Source: Acidianus hospitalis
GTDB lineage: Archaea; Thermoproteota; Thermoprotei_A; Sulfolobales; Sulfolobaceae
DNA length: 6,543 bases
Assembly (NCBI GenBank): GCA_003086435.1
Contig: QEFD01000017.1
Location: 1-6,543, forward strand
Direction: 5' to 3'
This document shows, one piece after another, positions 4,403 through 6,543 of this stretch (its first letter is position 1; each line of letters opens with the position of its first letter). The position numbers and the translations under genes were made by a program. The notes under the pieces were generated by a model that worked only from the letters and a program-made list of their open reading frames with translations, was not told the origin of the DNA and did no database searches.

Positions 4403-5455
4403 GTGTTAATCGAAAAAGAGCACCTTAAGCTTTCAGAGGTATTATACTATTTACAGAGGTTCGGTGATTTAAATCCTAGAGTTATTGGCGCAATTTCTAG
4501 AATAAAGGATGCAGATAAATTAATTCAATGGCTTAGGGAGAACTTTCAGTATAGGCTATATCCTATTCCAAGATATGAAGCCTTGGGATTAAAGAAATAT
4601 TACGTAACCATTTATTCTAACTATGCTAATATATCCTTATATAATATATATGAACTCTTTGACGGAATGACTTCTTTTATTTTGAGGGATGTTATTAATC
4701 CTTTAGTTCTTAATCTCTCAATTTACTATAATTCAACAGATTTCGATAGAGTTCTAGATTATTTACAAGATGAGGGAATAATTTATCACTATGACCTCCA
4801 CAAAGTTGAGGAAGAGAAATTTTACCCCATTGAGTATTCAAATTTCAATTTCGAGAGGAGAGAATTCACAGGATTATTAACTTCTCCAAGAGAGCCTTTT
4901 GAATTACCGGATTTAACAGAAGGTTTCTTCCCTGATGAAGTAGATATGAAAATTATTGGTAAAAAACAAGAGAAAACAGTCTCCTCACTTAAGGATATAT
5001 CTACAATGCTGGGAATATCTTTCAAAGACGCCTTGTATCATACGCAAGCTCACGTGATAGGGAAGGGACTAATAAAAGGATATTCCGTGTATTTATATAA
5101 ACCTGACTTTAGGTTGGAGATAAGCTTTAGTGAGAAAGATACTTTGGAAGAATTATCTAGAATACCTAGTATGTACCTTGCATATAAGCTAGATGATAAA
5201 ACATACTATGCTCACGTTTTCGATAATTCTTCTAGGTTATTGGATTACTTGGATTTTATATCTTCACTAAAGAGCAAGGATACAATAGAAGTTTATATTC
5301 ATCCGTTTAACGAGAAGTACTTATTTACTGCCTCAATTCCTTATGAGCATTTTGAAAACGGAAGGTGGAATTTTAATACAGAAATTATGATGTTTAGGGC
5401 AGAAAAACTAGTAAAGAAAATTGAAGAAAAAGATGGAGGAAGACAAGGAGAGTAA
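4403..5455 (+). CDS. Putative transcription regulator with two HTH/alpha-beta units
   Basis: This 350-residue soluble protein is of a type I cannot name, but it looks like two related halves. Half one has a helical HTH-like segment (about 9-48: SEVLYYLQRF, NPRVIGAISRIKDADKLIQW), then a strand-helix-strand part (64-127, KKYYVTIYSN to RVLDYLQDE). A charged, proline-rich linker follows (about 130-190). Half two has a clearer winged-helix pattern (193-227: VSSLKDISTMLGISFKDALY then HVIGKGLIKGY) and a second alpha/beta part (228-300). The arrangement recalls archaeal Lrp/AsnC-like regulators, where an HTH is followed by a ligand-sensing ferredoxin-like domain, doubled in one chain. A role in DNA binding is inference. 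The GTG start is chosen because a good TATA box lies 25 bases upstream and no Shine-Dalgarno site is present. The C-terminus is lysine- and glutamate-rich. It stands alone, converging on the HEAT-like gene with 34 bases between their ends. Confidence 0.82.
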   Translation: MLIEKEHLKLSEVLYYLQRFGDLNPRVIGAISRIKDADKLIQWLRENFQYRLYPIPRYEALGLKKYYVTIYSNYANISLYNIYELFDGMTSFILRDVINPLVLNLSIYYNSTDFDRVLDYLQDEGIIYHYDLHKVEEEKFYPIEYSNFNFERREFTGLLTSPREPFELPDLTEGFFPDEVDMKIIGKKQEKTVSSLKDISTMLGISFKDALYHTQAHVIGKGLIKGYSVYLYKPDFRLEISFSEKDTLEELSRIPSMYLAYKLDDKTYYAHVFDNSSRLLDYLDFISSLKSKDTIEVYIHPFNEKYLFTASIPYEHFENGRWNFNTEIMMFRAEKLVKKIEEKDGGRQGE

Positions 5456-5489
5456 GAAGAGTGCCTTTCTTGTTTTTCGCATTTTATTC

Positions 5490-5897
5490 CTAATTCTTCT
5501 CTAACCTCCTCAAGTACGTCCTTATATTCTTGATCTTTAATTTCGCACTAGAATATTCCTTAACAACTTTCTCCTTGTCAATTATTCCGATGTCTATTAA
5601 CAGAATTAAAGTCACGTACCAACTTAAGGCTCTTACTACGACGTTATTATCTTTTAACATTTCTAAAAAGTAAGGGGAAAGGGCTTTACATTCTTCAACT
5701 GTTAAAAACTTCTCTTCCACCAATTTCTTTACGAAATTCCAAGCCCTATACCTAGTTCCTGTGTCTGGAAATTTTAACATTTCTATAATAAAATCTTTGC
5801 CAAGTTCTTTATAATGAGCCTCTACATAATTCCAAGCTTCGTGCTTTAATTCCTTATCTTCACTCTGTAAGTACTCCTTTATTCTTGATTCCATCAT
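5490..5897 (-). CDS. HEAT-like helical repeat protein
   Basis: This 135-residue all-alpha protein has a visible degenerate repeat: HEAWNYV (19-25), YRAWNFV (50-56) and VRALSWYV (88-95). Each sits in a helix followed by an acidic/basic turn and a second helix, for example FIIEMLKFPD and YFLEMLKDNN. The spacing of about 31 and 38 residues and the D/N turn with following V/R resemble HEAT or ARM-type repeats, which make scaffolds for protein-protein contacts. A lysine- and arginine-rich C-terminal helix (KLKIKNIRTYLRRL) could bind nucleic acid or an acidic partner. Two consecutive ATGs (5897-5895 and 5894-5892) make either start possible. AGTTTAAGA on the minus strand (complement of about 5917-5925) is placed for a leaderless transcript. 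It diverges from the membrane-anchored gene at 5932 with 34 bases between start codons, so the two may be co-regulated. The partner is unknown. Confidence 0.78.
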   Translation of the reverse strand: MMESRIKEYLQSEDKELKHEAWNYVEAHYKELGKDFIIEMLKFPDTGTRYRAWNFVKKLVEEKFLTVEECKALSPYFLEMLKDNNVVVRALSWYVTLILLIDIGIIDKEKVVKEYSSAKLKIKNIRTYLRRLEKN

Positions 5898-5931
5898 TAA
5901 CTTTATTCTTGATAAATCTTAAACTTAAGCT

Positions 5932-6531
5932 ATGACATTTCTCCAGCAAGTTATAAGCACAGCTTCTGGCTTGAGTCTCTACATAGCCCTAGTATGGACA
6001 ATCTATTACTACAGAAAGCAGACGGAGCTTTTGAAAACTCAAATAGATGAGATGAAGAAAGAGTCGTCTGTACAAGAATGCCTCCAATTAAGGGATTCTA
6101 CTATAAGGCTTCACGAAGTTTTATCTCCTTTAATGCTTGATGAAATAGGAGAAATAGAAAACTTTAGGGATGAGCTTAACAAGGTTTGTTCTTCTCCTTC
6201 AGTTTCTTGCATTTCTTATATACACAACCTCTTTTCTAGACCGGAGGAAATAGGAGAATTTAAGGAAAAGATTTCTAGAATATTGAGGGACTTAAATAGC
6301 TTGAAGGTTAATGATCCGCGTTTTAAGAATTACGAATGGTTCGTGGAGGACGTTTATTCCTCGATCTGCAATATTCCTTACTCCTCGTCCAAGGGCGAAT
6401 GCGAACTTTTAGAAGAGATTGAAAGAATGAAGAACGAATATTCTGAAATTATTAAGTTGACCGACGTACCACTAATTAATGATATAAAAGGTAATAAGAA
6501 AGTCACTTTATCGTATCTAACCCAACCGTAG
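5932..6531 (+). CDS. Membrane-anchored helical protein of unknown function
   Basis: This 199-residue protein has one N-terminal membrane helix (about 6-27, from QVISTASGLSLYIALV onward). A YYYRKQ basic stop follows, so the bulk should lie in the cytoplasm. Next is a heptad-like coiled-coil segment, QTELLKTQIDEMKKES (30-45), then a long helical region with acidic helices (about 65-85, 105-125 and 155-175). Five cysteines are spread through the soluble part, which could form disulfides, as is common in hyperthermophile cytoplasm. The arrangement of a single membrane helix, a short coiled coil and a helical domain is widespread among prokaryotic proteins of unknown function, some of them encoded in defence or signalling loci, but I see no catalytic motif. 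The ATG at 5932 follows TTTATT-type bases near 5902-5907 at leaderless distance. The gene diverges from the HEAT-like protein gene and may encode its membrane partner; this is inference. Confidence 0.78.
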   Translation: MTFLQQVISTASGLSLYIALVWTIYYYRKQTELLKTQIDEMKKESSVQECLQLRDSTIRLHEVLSPLMLDEIGEIENFRDELNKVCSSPSVSCISYIHNLFSRPEEIGEFKEKISRILRDLNSLKVNDPRFKNYEWFVEDVYSSICNIPYSSSKGECELLEEIERMKNEYSEIIKLTDVPLINDIKGNKKVTLSYLTQP

Positions 6532-6543
6532 CCATCGTTATAG

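Noticed and set aside
5433..5504. 23-codon frame with a charged start and hydrophobic end (MEEDKESKKSAF then ILFLILL)
   Set aside because: It overlaps the 3' ends of both the 350-aa gene and the convergent HEAT-like gene and has no convincing ribosome site; most likely a shadow of these genes.
1..6543. CRISPR array, tRNA or rRNA
   Set aside because: No regularly spaced direct repeats, cloverleaf-like sequence or rRNA-like GC-rich block was seen on either strand.

Overview
The window looks like chromosomal DNA from a thermoacidophilic crenarchaeon of the order Sulfolobales. The DNA is AT-rich and codon use favours AGA/AGG and ATA. Most genes have a TATA-like box about 25 bases before the start codon, which suggests leaderless transcripts. 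The few visible Shine-Dalgarno sites are of the GGTGA/GAGG type. Protein families seen here (PaREP1, HEPN/MNT, compact single-domain hypotheticals) fit that lineage. No species can be named from the sequence alone.

Layout. Positions 1-75 hold the last 24 codons of a gene that begins outside the window. Next comes a two-gene HEPN/minimal-nucleotidyltransferase (MNT) toxin-antitoxin module (232-603 and 600-950), preceded by a possible 19-residue hydrophobic mini-ORF. A possible coding remnant (940-1047) separates it from a minus-strand metallo-beta-lactamase-fold hydrolase (1039-1665). A PaREP1-family helical protein (1743-2213) diverges from the hydrolase. The gap 2214-2456 holds a candidate small RNA with its own TATA box. 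Then comes a tight divergent pair: a minus-strand 185-aa protein that I read as a diverged HEPN protein (2457-3014), and a plus-strand 266-aa protein of unknown function (3051-3851). The 550-base gap after it contains an orphan hairpin resembling an IS200/IS605 right end (about 3896-3934) and a 42-aa single-pass membrane protein gene (4220-4348). A 350-aa putative regulator with two HTH-plus-alpha/beta units follows (4403-5455). The window closes with a second divergent pair: a minus-strand HEAT-like helical repeat protein (5490-5897) and a plus-strand membrane-anchored helical protein (5932-6531).

How the parts may work together. Only the HEPN/MNT pair has a well-understood partnership: in studied homologues the HEPN protein is an RNase toxin and MNT neutralises it by adding AMP. 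Three HEPN-like helical proteins within about 2.8 kb, an IS605-type scar and several small lineage-specific genes suggest an accessory, toxin-antitoxin or defence-like neighbourhood. The divergent 185-aa/266-aa pair is the best candidate for something undescribed, because the first carries an R-x6-H motif and the two share a 36-base promoter region. That reading is inference; the partnership is not shown by the sequence.
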